From: an uncultured bacterium
GTDB taxonomy: Bacteria; Auribacterota; Tritonobacteria; UBA1439
Length of the DNA stretch: 12,570 nt
Reading direction: 5' to 3'
NCBI GenBank assembly: GCA_937858775.1
Contig: CALLYX010000326.1
Span: forward strand, 1-12,570
Of this stretch, positions 1 to 6,878 are shown piece after piece. The translations under genes and the position numbers were made by a program. Each line of letters begins with the position of its first letter. Position 1 is the first letter of the stretch. The notes under the pieces were generated by a model. It did no database searches and was not told where the DNA came from. It saw nothing but the letters and a program-made list of their open reading frames with translations.

Positions 1-58
1 CCTCGATAGCGGCGGGGATCCGGTCCCTGACGAGCTTACGGTAATATTTCCGGGCCAA
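1..58 (-). CDS. MazG-like nucleotide pyrophosphohydrolase, N-terminal fragment (runs off left edge)
   Basis: Only the first 19 codons are in the window. They read MARKYYRKLVRDRIPAAIE if the TTG at 56-58 is the start. The block KLVRDRIP is the characteristic beginning of the MazG-superfamily 'house-cleaning' proteins (COG4997 type, usually YNKLVRDKIPEII), which hydrolyse non-canonical NTPs in the cytosol. No ATG or GTG lies in frame nearby. The TTG is preceded by GGAG with a 7-nt spacer, which supports it as the start. The gene begins 45 nt downstream of the stop of the LysM-protein gene on the same strand, so the two are probably co-transcribed. The identification rests on one short motif, and the catalytic EExxD helix lies outside the window. 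Confidence 0.6.
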   Translation of the reverse strand, partial: MARKYYRKLVRDRIPAAIE

Positions 59-103
59 GGGGTGGCTCCGTTTCCCCCCGCGCGGCGCGGACCCCCGCGC
101 CCG

Positions 104-1654
104 TCACTGGCGCGAGAGATAGATCACGTCGCCGGCCTTCACCGTGTTCGGGTCCGCGATCTTGTTTTCACGCGCGACCCGGCCGATGGCGCCGCCGTTG
201 CCCAGCTCGCGCTGGCAGATGCTCCAGAGGCTCTCGCCCTTTTTGACCCGGTACGGGACGCCGCGGCCCCCGGGCCGCTCGACAGGGCGGGGCGCGGGTG
301 GGATCGCCTCCGGGGCGGTTTTCTCGCGGGCGCCCTTCCCCGCCTCGCGCGCAGGCGCCACGACGGGTTCTGGGGCGGGCCCGAGGGCGAGCGTCGAGGC
401 CTCCACGAATTGGAGATCCACGGGAAGGGCGCCGCCCGCCGGGGCCCCGGTCGCGGCGATTCCCGCGGCGGACCCGGATCGGCCGGCGTCACCGGCCCCC
501 GCCGGTTCGGCCGGCGGGACGGCCGAGGCGAGCGCGAGCGCGGTTGTGGGTTTCGGGCCGACCTCAGCCAGCGCCGGGCCGGGGGAGGGGGTCCCCGCCT
601 CCGGGAAGGGGAGGAAATCCCCGTCGTCAAGCGCCGCGCTTCTCGCCGGAGAAGCGGGGGCGGATGCCAGCGCCACGGATTCGGGCGCCGCGGCGTCCAG
701 GGGACGCGTCTCGTGTGCGACCTCGAACGCCGGTCCGTCCGCCTGGCGCGCCTTCATGGAGATGATGAAGATGAGGAAGACGCAGAGACCGGCGCAGAGG
801 CCGCGGAGTATCTGCTGGTTTTGCGTTATCCGGTGCAGCTTGAGCTGCGTCGTGCGATAGGCGATCTCGCGGTCCTCGAGTTCCGCCTCGAGGGTGCGTA
901 TCCGCTGGAAGACCGGGAGGGATTCGGCCTCCGCCCCCCTTTCGTCGCCCCCCCCCGCGGCGGCGGCCGCGTCCAGGTCGCCCTGGAGGAGATCGAGCCG
1001 CTGCTGCAGTTCAGCTACACGGGCGGCGTTTCCGCGCTCGGTCTCATCGAACTTGTCGCGCAGCGCCGAGAGCTCCCCGGCAAGCGCGGCGGCCTCTGCC
1101 CTGGCGCGGTCCCTCTCCTCCGCGGCGTGCTCCAGATTCGCCCGGACGATACGCGACTCGCGGAGTTCCTCCCCGAGACGCCGCGCCTCGGCCCTGGCCT
1201 CCTCCAACGCCTCCCCGCCGCCTTGCGCGCCCGCGCCCTCCGCGGCGGCGGCCGCCGCCGCGCGGGCCTCCCGTATGAACGCCTCCTTCTCCTGCAGCCT
1301 CTCCTCGAGATCCTCGATCCTGCGGCGTGCCTCCTCGTCCTCCACGACGACCTGGGCGGGGCCGTCCTGCATGGAGGCGAGCTGCGCCTCTTTCTCCTCG
1401 AGCGCCGCGGCCATGCGCGCGAGCTTTTCCCCCGCCTTGGCGTCCTGGTCCCTCAACCTCGCCGAGAGTTCCGCGATCTCCAGCTTCTTAGCCTCGAGCT
1501 CCTTGACAAGGCGGGCGGCGATGGACTCGGAGGATTCCCCGGCGGGGCCGGCCCCCGCGCGGCCTTTCAGGGCGTGCAGCTCCTCCTCTTTGGCGGCAAG
1601 GAGTAGCCGAAGCTGCTGGATGACGGTGTCCTGGTCCTGCACGAGGTCTTCCAT
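104..1654 (-). CDS. Coiled-coil, single-pass membrane protein with C-terminal LysM domain
   Basis: The protein has 516 aa with the start at the ATG at 1654, chosen because GGAGGAG lies 7 nt upstream; an upstream GTG would add 22 non-typical residues. Residues 1-275 are a long heptad-rich, Glu/Arg/Ala-rich coiled coil with Ala/Gly breaks at about 131-147 and 229-241. Residues about 282-300 (LRGLCAGLCVFLIFIISM) form one membrane helix. Residues 301-465 are a Pro/Ala-rich linker. Residues 467-514 are a LysM fold (YRVKKGESLWSICQRELG ... VKAGDVIYL), a peptidoglycan-binding module. Lacking an N-terminal signal peptide, it is likely anchored with the coiled coil in the cytoplasm and LysM in the periplasm or wall space. 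A role linking cytoplasmic assemblies to peptidoglycan (division or polarity) is inference only. A MazG-like gene follows it on the same strand. Confidence 0.85.
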   Translation of the reverse strand: MEDLVQDQDTVIQQLRLLLAAKEEELHALKGRAGAGPAGESSESIAARLVKELEAKKLEIAELSARLRDQDAKAGEKLARMAAALEEKEAQLASMQDGPAQVVVEDEEARRRIEDLEERLQEKEAFIREARAAAAAAAEGAGAQGGGEALEEARAEARRLGEELRESRIVRANLEHAAEERDRARAEAAALAGELSALRDKFDETERGNAARVAELQQRLDLLQGDLDAAAAAGGGDERGAEAESLPVFQRIRTLEAELEDREIAYRTTQLKLHRITQNQQILRGLCAGLCVFLIFIISMKARQADGPAFEVAHETRPLDAAAPESVALASAPASPARSAALDDGDFLPFPEAGTPSPGPALAEVGPKPTTALALASAVPPAEPAGAGDAGRSGSAAGIAATGAPAGGALPVDLQFVEASTLALGPAPEPVVAPAREAGKGAREKTAPEAIPPAPRPVERPGGRGVPYRVKKGESLWSICQRELGNGGAIGRVARENKIADPNTVKAGDVIYLSRQ

Positions 1655-1756
1655 GACGGGACTCCTCCATTGTGATAAGGCACACACGGGGAGCGAATCA
1701 GGGGAGCGGTGTGGGGGCACCGATCTGACTTTGTAAATCCGGCCGACACTATCCTA

Positions 1757-1786
1757 TTGTTACCAGATTCGCGGAAATGCTAGCAT
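1757..1786 (+). promoter_or_regulatory. Candidate promoter for the DUF3786 gene, overlapping the divergent one
   Basis: TTGTTA (1757-1762), an 18-nt spacer, then TAGCAT (1781-1786) with an upstream TGC. The -10 element is the other half of the palindrome ATGCTAGCAT (1777-1786), which also supplies the opposite promoter's -10. Transcription would begin near 1793, leaving a leader of about 185 nt. The rest of the 322-nt gap (1655-1976) shows no open frame with a ribosome-binding site and no clear RNA structure. Confidence 0.3.
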
Positions 1787-1805
1787 ACTCCTCGATCGCG
1801 CGCAA
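1777..1805 (-). promoter_or_regulatory. Candidate extended -10 promoter for the LysM-protein gene
   Basis: On the minus strand TTGCGC (1800-1805) is followed after 17 nt by TAGCAT (1777-1782), preceded by TGC in the extended -10 position. The -10 matches TATAAT at 4 of 6 positions and the -35 matches at 3 of 6. Transcription would begin near 1770, giving a leader of about 115 nt. It lies in the only relatively A+T-rich stretch of this intergenic region. Pattern-based, with no experimental support. Confidence 0.3.
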
Positions 1806-1976
1806 GGGAAAAATCAAGGATAGAATCAAGCGCGGGGCGGGGCCTCGATCCGAGGAGGGGGACGGCGTCGTCAGCGCCGAAGCGCGCCCCTGACGGCGGG
1901 CTTGGCGCCCGGATGCCGCCGCGCCCCGTCCCGCCGAAACCGGCGCACCATGGGCTGGAGAGCGGGGGAGGTACGG

Positions 1977-2666
1977 ATGGCGCACGTGCTGAACAAGGAG
2001 CTTGCCGGCTTGATGGGGCGCGTCGAGCGCCTGCGGGAGCGGCTCTCCTCATTGGACCCTGCCGCGTTGGCGGCGCGCGCGGGCGCGAGGTACCTCGCGG
2101 GAATCGCCGGGGGGGGCGATATACGGTTCGCCGTCTGGGGGCGCGAGATCGCCGTGGGCGTCCCCGGTTTCGTCGCGCGGGACGCGGCGACCGGCGCGAA
2201 GAGCGGCCCGGGAACCCAGGCGCTGGCCGCCTACTATCTTCACACTACCGACGGCTCCCCCACCGAGGGGCGATGGATCCCCTTCTCGGAACTTCCGGAC
2301 GGCGCGTTCTACTTCAGGGCGTTCCAGGGGTACACGGGGGATCTGCTCGTCAGGGCGTTCGGCGCCGATCTCGACGGCCTCGCGCGCGCCGCTGAGCGCC
2401 GCGGGGGTCGGAGAGAGGCGGATGGCGATCTCTCGTATTCGTTCTTCGCCCTCCCCAGGGTTCCGATCCTCCTCGTCTGCTGGCGCGGGGACGAGGAGTT
2501 TCCCCCCTCCGCAAGGCTCCTCTTCGACGCCTCGGCGGGGCGGCATCTCCCGACTGATGTGTGCGCCGTTCTCGGCAGCACGCTGACCCGACGGCTCGTG
2601 GAGGCGAATGACGCGGGCCCGGCCGGGGGGAATGGTGAAGCCGCGCTTAGTGGGGCCGCCGGATGA
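1977..2666 (+). CDS. DUF3786 family protein
   Basis: The protein has 229 aa. The ATG at 1977 was chosen because GGAGG sits 5 nt upstream; an earlier in-frame ATG at 1902 has no ribosome-binding site and adds Arg-rich sequence. Two blocks typical of DUF3786 are present: residues 86-116, with YYLHTTDGSP, GRWIPFSELP and FYFRAF, and residues 158-194, with ALPRVPILLVCWRGDEEFPPSA, LLFDASA and HLPTD. There is no signal peptide or membrane helix, so it is probably cytosolic. The family's function is not established to my knowledge. Members occur mainly in anaerobic bacteria, sometimes near cofactor or corrinoid-related genes, but nothing here supports such a link. It appears monocistronic, with a GC-rich hairpin after it. 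Confidence 0.8.
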   Translation: MAHVLNKELAGLMGRVERLRERLSSLDPAALAARAGARYLAGIAGGGDIRFAVWGREIAVGVPGFVARDAATGAKSGPGTQALAAYYLHTTDGSPTEGRWIPFSELPDGAFYFRAFQGYTGDLLVRAFGADLDGLARAAERRGGRREADGDLSYSFFALPRVPILLVCWRGDEEFPPSARLLFDASAGRHLPTDVCAVLGSTLTRRLVEANDAGPAGGNGEAALSGAAG

Positions 2667-2687
2667 AGGAAGTGCGATGTCGGTTGT

Positions 2688-2709
2688 CCACCCCTCCGGG
2701 GAGGGCTGG
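2688..2709 (+). terminator. GC-rich hairpin after the DUF3786 gene, possible terminator
   Basis: CCA-C-CCCTCC pairs with GGAGGG-C-TGG: nine base pairs with one C-C mismatch and a minimal loop (in practice CCCTC/GAGGG around a 4-nt loop). It begins 22 nt after the stop codon. No run of T follows directly; T-rich sequence appears only at about 2730-2746. A weak or factor-assisted terminator is possible. Confidence 0.3.
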
Positions 2710-2744
2710 CGTTGACTTCCCGTCAGCCGTTTGCGTTTTGTCGT

Positions 2745-2773
2745 TTGTCATGGCGCCGCGGCGGGTATAGAAT
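2745..2773 (+). promoter_or_regulatory. Sigma70-type promoter for the deoC operon
   Basis: TTGTCA (2745-2750), a 17-nt spacer, then TAGAAT (2768-2773); each hexamer matches consensus at five of six positions. The start point would be near 2780, giving a leader of about 30 nt before the ATG at 2810. This is the best promoter match I see in the window and heads the gene series 2810-6827. Confidence 0.6.
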
Positions 2774-2809
2774 GGCCGGCGGAGGCCGAATCGGAAACGG
2801 GGGGCGGGA

Positions 2810-3640
2810 ATGAGATGGTGCGGCATGGCCGCGGCGGCCCTGCTGGCGCTACCCGCGCCGGGGCCGGGCGGGGCGCGTGCGGAGGAACCGCCGGCCGCGC
2901 GCGGCAGGCTCCGATTCGAACCGGCCCCGTGGGTCGGCAAAGAGCCGTATTCCGTGAGGATCGTCTCGGCCGGGGACGGGCGCGAGGTCTCATGTGTGAG
3001 AGGGGGCCTCGAAGAGATCGCCCTGCCGCCCGGCTCGTACCGGGTCCTCTGGCGGCAGTGGGAACACGGCATGGATGAGACGGACCTCGGCCTTGATATC
3101 GCGGTAAAGGCCGGGGAGACGGCGGTCGCAAGGATCGACGCCGGCATGCGCCTGCTGCCGGCCAAATGGGTCAAGGCCCCGCCGTTCTACTGGCTCCTAA
3201 GGGATCCGTCGAGCGGCAGGGAGGTCCTCACGGTGCGCGGCACATGGGACCCTGTTCCGGCGCCCGCGGGGGTCTACACGCTCTGGTACAGGCAGTGGGA
3301 GCGCGGGTCGAGCGAGGTATGCCTCGCCAGGTCGGTGACCATCGAGAGGGGCGTCTGCCGCGAGGTGGACGTCAACACGGGGCTCGCGATCGCTCCGCCC
3401 GTCGCAGGGGCGCGGCCGCCGCACCGGTGGGTCCTCATAGCGAAGGGGACCGGGAAGGAGGTCATCGCCGTGGACGGGGAGTGGGGCCCGGTGCCGATAC
3501 CCCCGGGGCTCTATATCCTCAAGGTTCAGCAGGCCGGGGACGGGTCCTCCTCCTCCGAGGTGGTGCCCGACCTCGTGATCGGTGACGGGCAGAAGGTGGA
3601 GCTCACGTTGCGGGACGGGGCGCGGAGAGGGGCGCGATGA
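2810..3640 (+). CDS. Secreted protein with three internal repeats, unknown function
   Basis: The protein has 276 aa. Residues 1-24 look like a signal peptide (MRWCGMAAAALLALPAP...) with likely cleavage at ARA|EE. The mature part has three degenerate repeats at about 41-116, 120-195 and 202-267. Each carries an aromatic start (YSVRI, FYWLL, HRWVL), then G(R/K)EV...V.G, a (L/V)P.P.G.Y turn (LPPGSYRVLW, PAGVYTLWY, PPGLYILKV), and a final strand ending V...I..G. Repeats 1 and 2 also share (W/Y)RQWE. This pattern suggests tandem small beta-sandwich domains of the carboxypeptidase-regulatory or PEGA kind, but I do not recognise the family. Its stop overlaps the deoC start in ATGA, implying translational coupling. 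The pairing of an exported protein with a cytosolic aldolase gives no functional clue. Confidence 0.75.
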   Translation: MRWCGMAAAALLALPAPGPGGARAEEPPAARGRLRFEPAPWVGKEPYSVRIVSAGDGREVSCVRGGLEEIALPPGSYRVLWRQWEHGMDETDLGLDIAVKAGETAVARIDAGMRLLPAKWVKAPPFYWLLRDPSSGREVLTVRGTWDPVPAPAGVYTLWYRQWERGSSEVCLARSVTIERGVCREVDVNTGLAIAPPVAGARPPHRWVLIAKGTGKEVIAVDGEWGPVPIPPGLYILKVQQAGDGSSSSEVVPDLVIGDGQKVELTLRDGARRGAR

Positions 3641-4323
3641 AGGAGATGGAGTACGACCGGGAACTGGCGCGTCTGATCGACCATACCCTCCTCAAGACGG
3701 ACGCGAAGAAGGCGGATTTCGACCGCGCCTGCGCGGAGGCGCGGAAGTACCATTTCAGGTCAGTCTGCGTCTTCTCGGGGGACGTGGAGTACGTCGCGGC
3801 GAAGCTCAGGGGATCCGACGTCATCCCGATCGCGGTGGTCGGCTTTCCCCACGGCCAGATGACACCGGTCGCCAAGGCGTTCGAGGCCCATGACGCCATC
3901 GTGCGGAGGGGGGCGCAGGAGATCGACATGGTGATCAACGTGAGCGCCCTCAAATCCAAACACTATATCCTCGTTCTCGACGACATCCGGCAGGTGGTGA
4001 GGGCGTGCGAGGAGAAGCCGGTAAAGGTCATCATCGAGACCGCGCTCCTGAACACGTACGAGAAGGTCTGCGCCTGCTGCCTTGCCAAGACAGCAGGGGC
4101 GCGTTTCATCAAGACCTCCACCGGCAAGGAGGAGGGGGGGGCGACGGTCGAGGACGTGAGGCTGATGCGGGAGGTCGTCGGGGACGAGGTCCTCATAAAG
4201 GCAAGCGGGGGGATCAAGTCCCGGGAGTTCGCCTACGCGCTCATCGCGGCGGGCGCGAACCGCATCGGCACCAGCCAGTCGGTTGCCATCGTGACGGGCA
4301 AGGCCGCCAGGGGCGGCTATTGA
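3637..4323 (+). CDS. deoC: Deoxyribose-phosphate aldolase
   Basis: The protein has 228 aa, normal for the short bacterial class. This cytosolic TIM-barrel class I aldolase converts 2-deoxy-D-ribose 5-phosphate to glyceraldehyde 3-phosphate and acetaldehyde in deoxynucleoside catabolism. Visible motifs are LIDHTLLK (13-20), FRSVCV (40-45), VVGFPHG (67-73), EIDMVINV with proton-relay Asp97, the Schiff-base Lys159 in RFIKTSTGK, and Lys188 in LIKASGGIK. All catalytic positions known from the E. coli enzyme are present. VGFPHG replaces the more common VGFPLG, a minor variant. The start overlaps the stop of the preceding gene by 4 nt (ATGA). No phosphopentomutase or nucleoside phosphorylase gene lies nearby, so this is not a classical deo operon. 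Confidence 0.95.
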   Translation: MKEMEYDRELARLIDHTLLKTDAKKADFDRACAEARKYHFRSVCVFSGDVEYVAAKLRGSDVIPIAVVGFPHGQMTPVAKAFEAHDAIVRRGAQEIDMVINVSALKSKHYILVLDDIRQVVRACEEKPVKVIIETALLNTYEKVCACCLAKTAGARFIKTSTGKEEGGATVEDVRLMREVVGDEVLIKASGGIKSREFAYALIAAGANRIGTSQSVAIVTGKAARGGY

Positions 4324-4367
4324 TCCCGGCCGGGTCGCGCCGTGCAGGGAAGGGAGGGGGGCTGGGC

Positions 4368-4856
4368 ATGAAGGCGCCTGTGATGATTGTCGGCATTCTG
4401 GCGGCGATGTGGACGGGCGTGGCTTTCGGAGAGGGGGAGGCGGCCGCCTCGCAGTCGCCGACGCCGGGGAAGCCGAAGGTCGGAGGCCCGTGCGATTACA
4501 CCGACTTCGCCGGCACGGCGACCGTCACCAGGATAGAGAGGACCGAGCAATCCGGTCGGCAGGCGTTGACGCCCGGCGGTGCCGGCTACCCGGGCGTGGA
4601 GGTCTGGTTCAAATTCCAGAGCCCCGCGCGGATATCCCCCGATTGGGCCCGCAAGGTCGCCGACAGGGAGCAGCTCTTCCGCCTTGCGAACTCGTGGTAC
4701 CCGGGCGAGAGGTACATCGATAAGTACGGCATCAAGGTGGGGAACACCTACCGCTGCGTGCTGAAGGTCATAAAGAGCGGCACCTGCACCCCGGCGCTCT
4801 TCCGCTTCCCCGACTGCAGGAACGACGACTATTTTGAGTCGAAGAAAGAGGAGTGA
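4368..4856 (+). CDS. Small secreted protein with four cysteines, unknown function
   Basis: The protein has 162 aa. The ATG at 4368 follows a GGGAGGGGGG ribosome-binding stretch, 44 nt after the deoC stop. Residues 1-21 form a signal peptide (MKAPVMIVGILAAMWTGVAF) with a likely cut after AFG or further into the Ala-rich stretch. The mature protein contains a beta-rich segment (TATVTRIERTE, VEVWFKFQSP) and four cysteines at 42, 130, 140 and 150, an even number that would allow two disulfides in the periplasm. The tail is charged (ESKKEE). I do not recognise the family. A shared transcript with deoC and the PHP-kinase gene is likely from spacing. Confidence 0.65.
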   Translation: MKAPVMIVGILAAMWTGVAFGEGEAAASQSPTPGKPKVGGPCDYTDFAGTATVTRIERTEQSGRQALTPGGAGYPGVEVWFKFQSPARISPDWARKVADREQLFRLANSWYPGERYIDKYGIKVGNTYRCVLKVIKSGTCTPALFRFPDCRNDDYFESKKEE

Positions 4857-4909
4857 TCCGCCGCCCCTCCCGCGGGGGGCCGGGATTGCGCCGCGACTCG
4901 GGGGGCGAC

Positions 4910-6412
4910 ATGCTCCTGGAACTCCATTGCCACTCGTCCAAGCACTCCGCCTGCAGCGCCGTCTCCCCCCTCGAGCTGGTCCGGATCGCGCGCGCCAAGG
5001 CCCTGCAGGGGATCGTCATCACCGAGCACCACTACCTATGGTCCGACGAGGAGCTCCTCGACCTCCGTCGAGAAGCGGAGGTGGAGAGCCGCTTCGTCAT
5101 CCTGTCGGGGCAGGAGGTCTCGACCGATGTGGGGCACGTGCTCGTCTACGGCGCAGGCGAGTCCGTGCCGCCGGGGACCACGCTCGCGGCGCTCCGGAAG
5201 GCCTTCCCGGCCGCCGCCCTCGTCCTGGCCCACCCTTATCGGGGGGGAAGGGTCGTCGCGGACGCCGATCTCCGGAACCCGGTCCTGGACGCGGTCGAGA
5301 TCTTCAGCGGCAATCACACCGTCAGGGAGAATTGCCGCGGCCTGGTGGACTGGCACCGTCTGAAGTTCACCGCCCTCGCCGGGACGGACAGCCACTCCCC
5401 GCGTCTAGCCGCGGTCTATCCTTCGCAGTTCGACCACCCGGTGGGGAGCGCGGCGGGGCTGGCGGCCGAGATCCGTGCGGGGCGCTGCAGGCCGTTCTTC
5501 AAGGAGATCCCCAAATCGGGCGCGAACCTCGACCTGCTCGAGATCACCATCGGCACCAAGGGCGAGGAGGAATCGCGCCCGCGGCTGATCTTCAGGAGCT
5601 ACGGCGACCCCTCCGCGTGGGCGAAGGCCCTCCGCGCCTACGCCGTCATGGAGGAGATCCACCGGCGGGGATTCTGCGCCGGGCCGTTTCGCGTCCCCGC
5701 GCCGATAGACCGTGAGCCGGACAGGATGACGCTCGTCGAGGAGGGGCTGCGGGGGAGGTCGCTTTACGACCGGCTGAAGCTGGGCTCTCCGCCGGGCGGC
5801 GCGGAGATGCTCGGCCTGGCCGCGCGCTGGCTCGCCCGCCTGCACGCCCTCCGGCTTCGCGTCACGCCCGTGGAGGAGTTTGTGCGGAGCGAGGAGCGCC
5901 GCCTCGCGCGCTATGTCCGGCAGTTCGAACGGGTACGCCATCCCATGGCCGGGGCCGCGGCGAAGATCGCCGGGCGGGTCCGGAGGGCGGAGGCCCGCAT
6001 CGTCGCCGCGGGGGGCGGATCGCTCGTGCAATGCCACGGCGATTACCATCCGAAGAACATCTTCATCGGACAGGACCGTGCGGAGGACGGGGAGACCCGC
6101 TTCGTCTCGGCGATCGATTTCGAGGGCTCGCACGTCGCGCCCCCCGCCTTCGACGTCGGCTACTTCCTGGCGCAATACGGGAACCAGTGCGCCGCGCTCC
6201 CGGGGGTGCTCGCGCGGTATCCTGGCGCCCTCTTCCTGAAGGCATACCGGGACGGCGCCGGCGGGCTTCCGCGCGGCTTCACCGCGCAGGTGCGGATCTT
6301 CCGCGCGCGCGGCGACCTGAGCATCGCCTCCTATCTCATATCCGTCGGGAAGGGCGACAGCGCGGACCTGAGGCGGGTCATGCGCGACGCGGAGGAGGCG
6401 CTGGGCGGCTGA
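4910..6412 (+). CDS. PHP-domain phosphoesterase fused to an aminoglycoside-phosphotransferase-like kinase
   Basis: The protein has 500 aa with the ATG at 4910; a GTG at 4853 overlaps the previous stop but would leave its ribosome-binding site with no spacing and add 19 unlikely residues. Residues 1-190 are a PHP domain with metal ligands His6 and His8 (LHCHS), His40/His41 (TEHH), Glu69 (GQEVS), His108 (AHPY), and Asp160/His162 (GTDSH). Residues about 208-300 resemble the small lobe of APH-type kinases (LDLLEITIG, RLIFRSYG, MEEIH, MTLVEEGLRGRSLYD), and 301-480 the large lobe with Brenner motif HGDYHPKN (Asp378, Asn383) and metal-binding Asp403 in AIDFEG. The usual small-lobe lysine seems replaced by Arg. 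Both activities look intact otherwise; substrates are unknown. The fusion suggests opposing or sequential phosphate chemistry on one small molecule (inference). It is cytosolic. Confidence 0.85.
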   Translation: MLLELHCHSSKHSACSAVSPLELVRIARAKALQGIVITEHHYLWSDEELLDLRREAEVESRFVILSGQEVSTDVGHVLVYGAGESVPPGTTLAALRKAFPAAALVLAHPYRGGRVVADADLRNPVLDAVEIFSGNHTVRENCRGLVDWHRLKFTALAGTDSHSPRLAAVYPSQFDHPVGSAAGLAAEIRAGRCRPFFKEIPKSGANLDLLEITIGTKGEEESRPRLIFRSYGDPSAWAKALRAYAVMEEIHRRGFCAGPFRVPAPIDREPDRMTLVEEGLRGRSLYDRLKLGSPPGGAEMLGLAARWLARLHALRLRVTPVEEFVRSEERRLARYVRQFERVRHPMAGAAAKIAGRVRRAEARIVAAGGGSLVQCHGDYHPKNIFIGQDRAEDGETRFVSAIDFEGSHVAPPAFDVGYFLAQYGNQCAALPGVLARYPGALFLKAYRDGAGGLPRGFTAQVRIFRARGDLSIASYLISVGKGDSADLRRVMRDAEEALGG

Positions 6413-6461
6413 GGGGCGGCCCGTATCGGATCGTCCCGCCGGCCGCGTGGGGGGTGCGGCT

Positions 6462-6827
6462 ATGAGGCTGGTTTTCGATGCGGGGTCGGCGTCGTTCGAC
6501 GCCGAGCTGAACGACAGCCCGGCGGCGAGGGCGATCGCGGCCTCGCTCCCGATCGAGTCCGAGGTGAACACCTGGGGCGACGAGATCTACTTCAAGGCCA
6601 AGGTCTCGTGCCCGCGCGGCGGGGAGACGATGGAACTCCGGGCCGGTGACGTCGGATGGTGGCCGCAGGGGCGCTGCCTCTGCGTATTCTTCGGCCCCAC
6701 CCCCGCGAGCCGCGGCTCGGAACCGGTGCCGGCGGGCCCCGTGGCGGTGGTGGGGAGGACAGAGGCGTCGACGAACCTCCTCCGGTCCATTCGTGACGGG
6801 GAGAAGATTCGCGTTTCGGCGGGCTGA
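6462..6827 (+). CDS. Cyclophilin-like fold protein (TM1367/DUF369 type)
   Basis: The protein has 121 aa, the usual length. The ATG at 6462 was chosen to begin at the first strand MRLVF; G-rich sequence precedes it. The family signature is clear: WGDEIYF (38-44) and GDVGWWPQG ... CVFFGPTPAS (62-83), then VAVVGR (94-99). The fold is that of a small cyclophilin-like beta barrel known from structures such as Thermotoga TM1367. No catalytic activity is established, and the residues needed for prolyl isomerase activity are not evident. It is cytosolic and the last gene of the deoC series, 49 nt after the PHP-kinase gene. The next gene is convergent, 220 nt away. Confidence 0.85.
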   Translation: MRLVFDAGSASFDAELNDSPAARAIAASLPIESEVNTWGDEIYFKAKVSCPRGGETMELRAGDVGWWPQGRCLCVFFGPTPASRGSEPVPAGPVAVVGRTEASTNLLRSIRDGEKIRVSAG

Positions 6828-6848
6828 CGGGCCGTTGACGGGACGAAG

Positions 6849-6877
6849 TTATCCACAGAAAATGCCACTTATCCACA
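6849..6877 (+). promoter_or_regulatory. Two perfect DnaA boxes in direct repeat
   Basis: TTATCCACA occurs at 6849-6857 and again at 6869-6877, both followed by G, with starts exactly 20 bp apart (11-bp spacer GAAAATGCCAC). Both match the strong DnaA-box consensus TTATNCACA at every position. They lie in the gap between convergent genes, next to a 28-bp palindrome. Two boxes without an obvious A+T-rich unwinding element fall short of a typical oriC, so a DnaA-titration or accessory site is equally possible. Confidence 0.6.
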
Positions 6878-6878
6878 G

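Noticed and set aside
62..1606. Long plus-strand open frames opposite the LysM-protein gene (514 aa, and a second of 280 aa at 894-1736)
   Set aside because: They are Arg/Gly/Pro- or Ser/Ala-rich translations of the antisense strand of a GC-rich gene, with no domain signal and no ribosome-binding site.
4853..4909. GTG start at 4853 for the PHP-kinase protein, overlapping the previous stop
   Set aside because: The purine-rich AGAGGA abuts the GTG with no spacing, and the extra 19 residues are Arg/Gly-rich; PHP proteins typically start just before HxH, as with the ATG at 4910.
5405..6571. 388-codon minus-strand open frame
   Set aside because: Antisense shadow of the PHP-kinase gene, which has intact catalytic motifs in the other direction.
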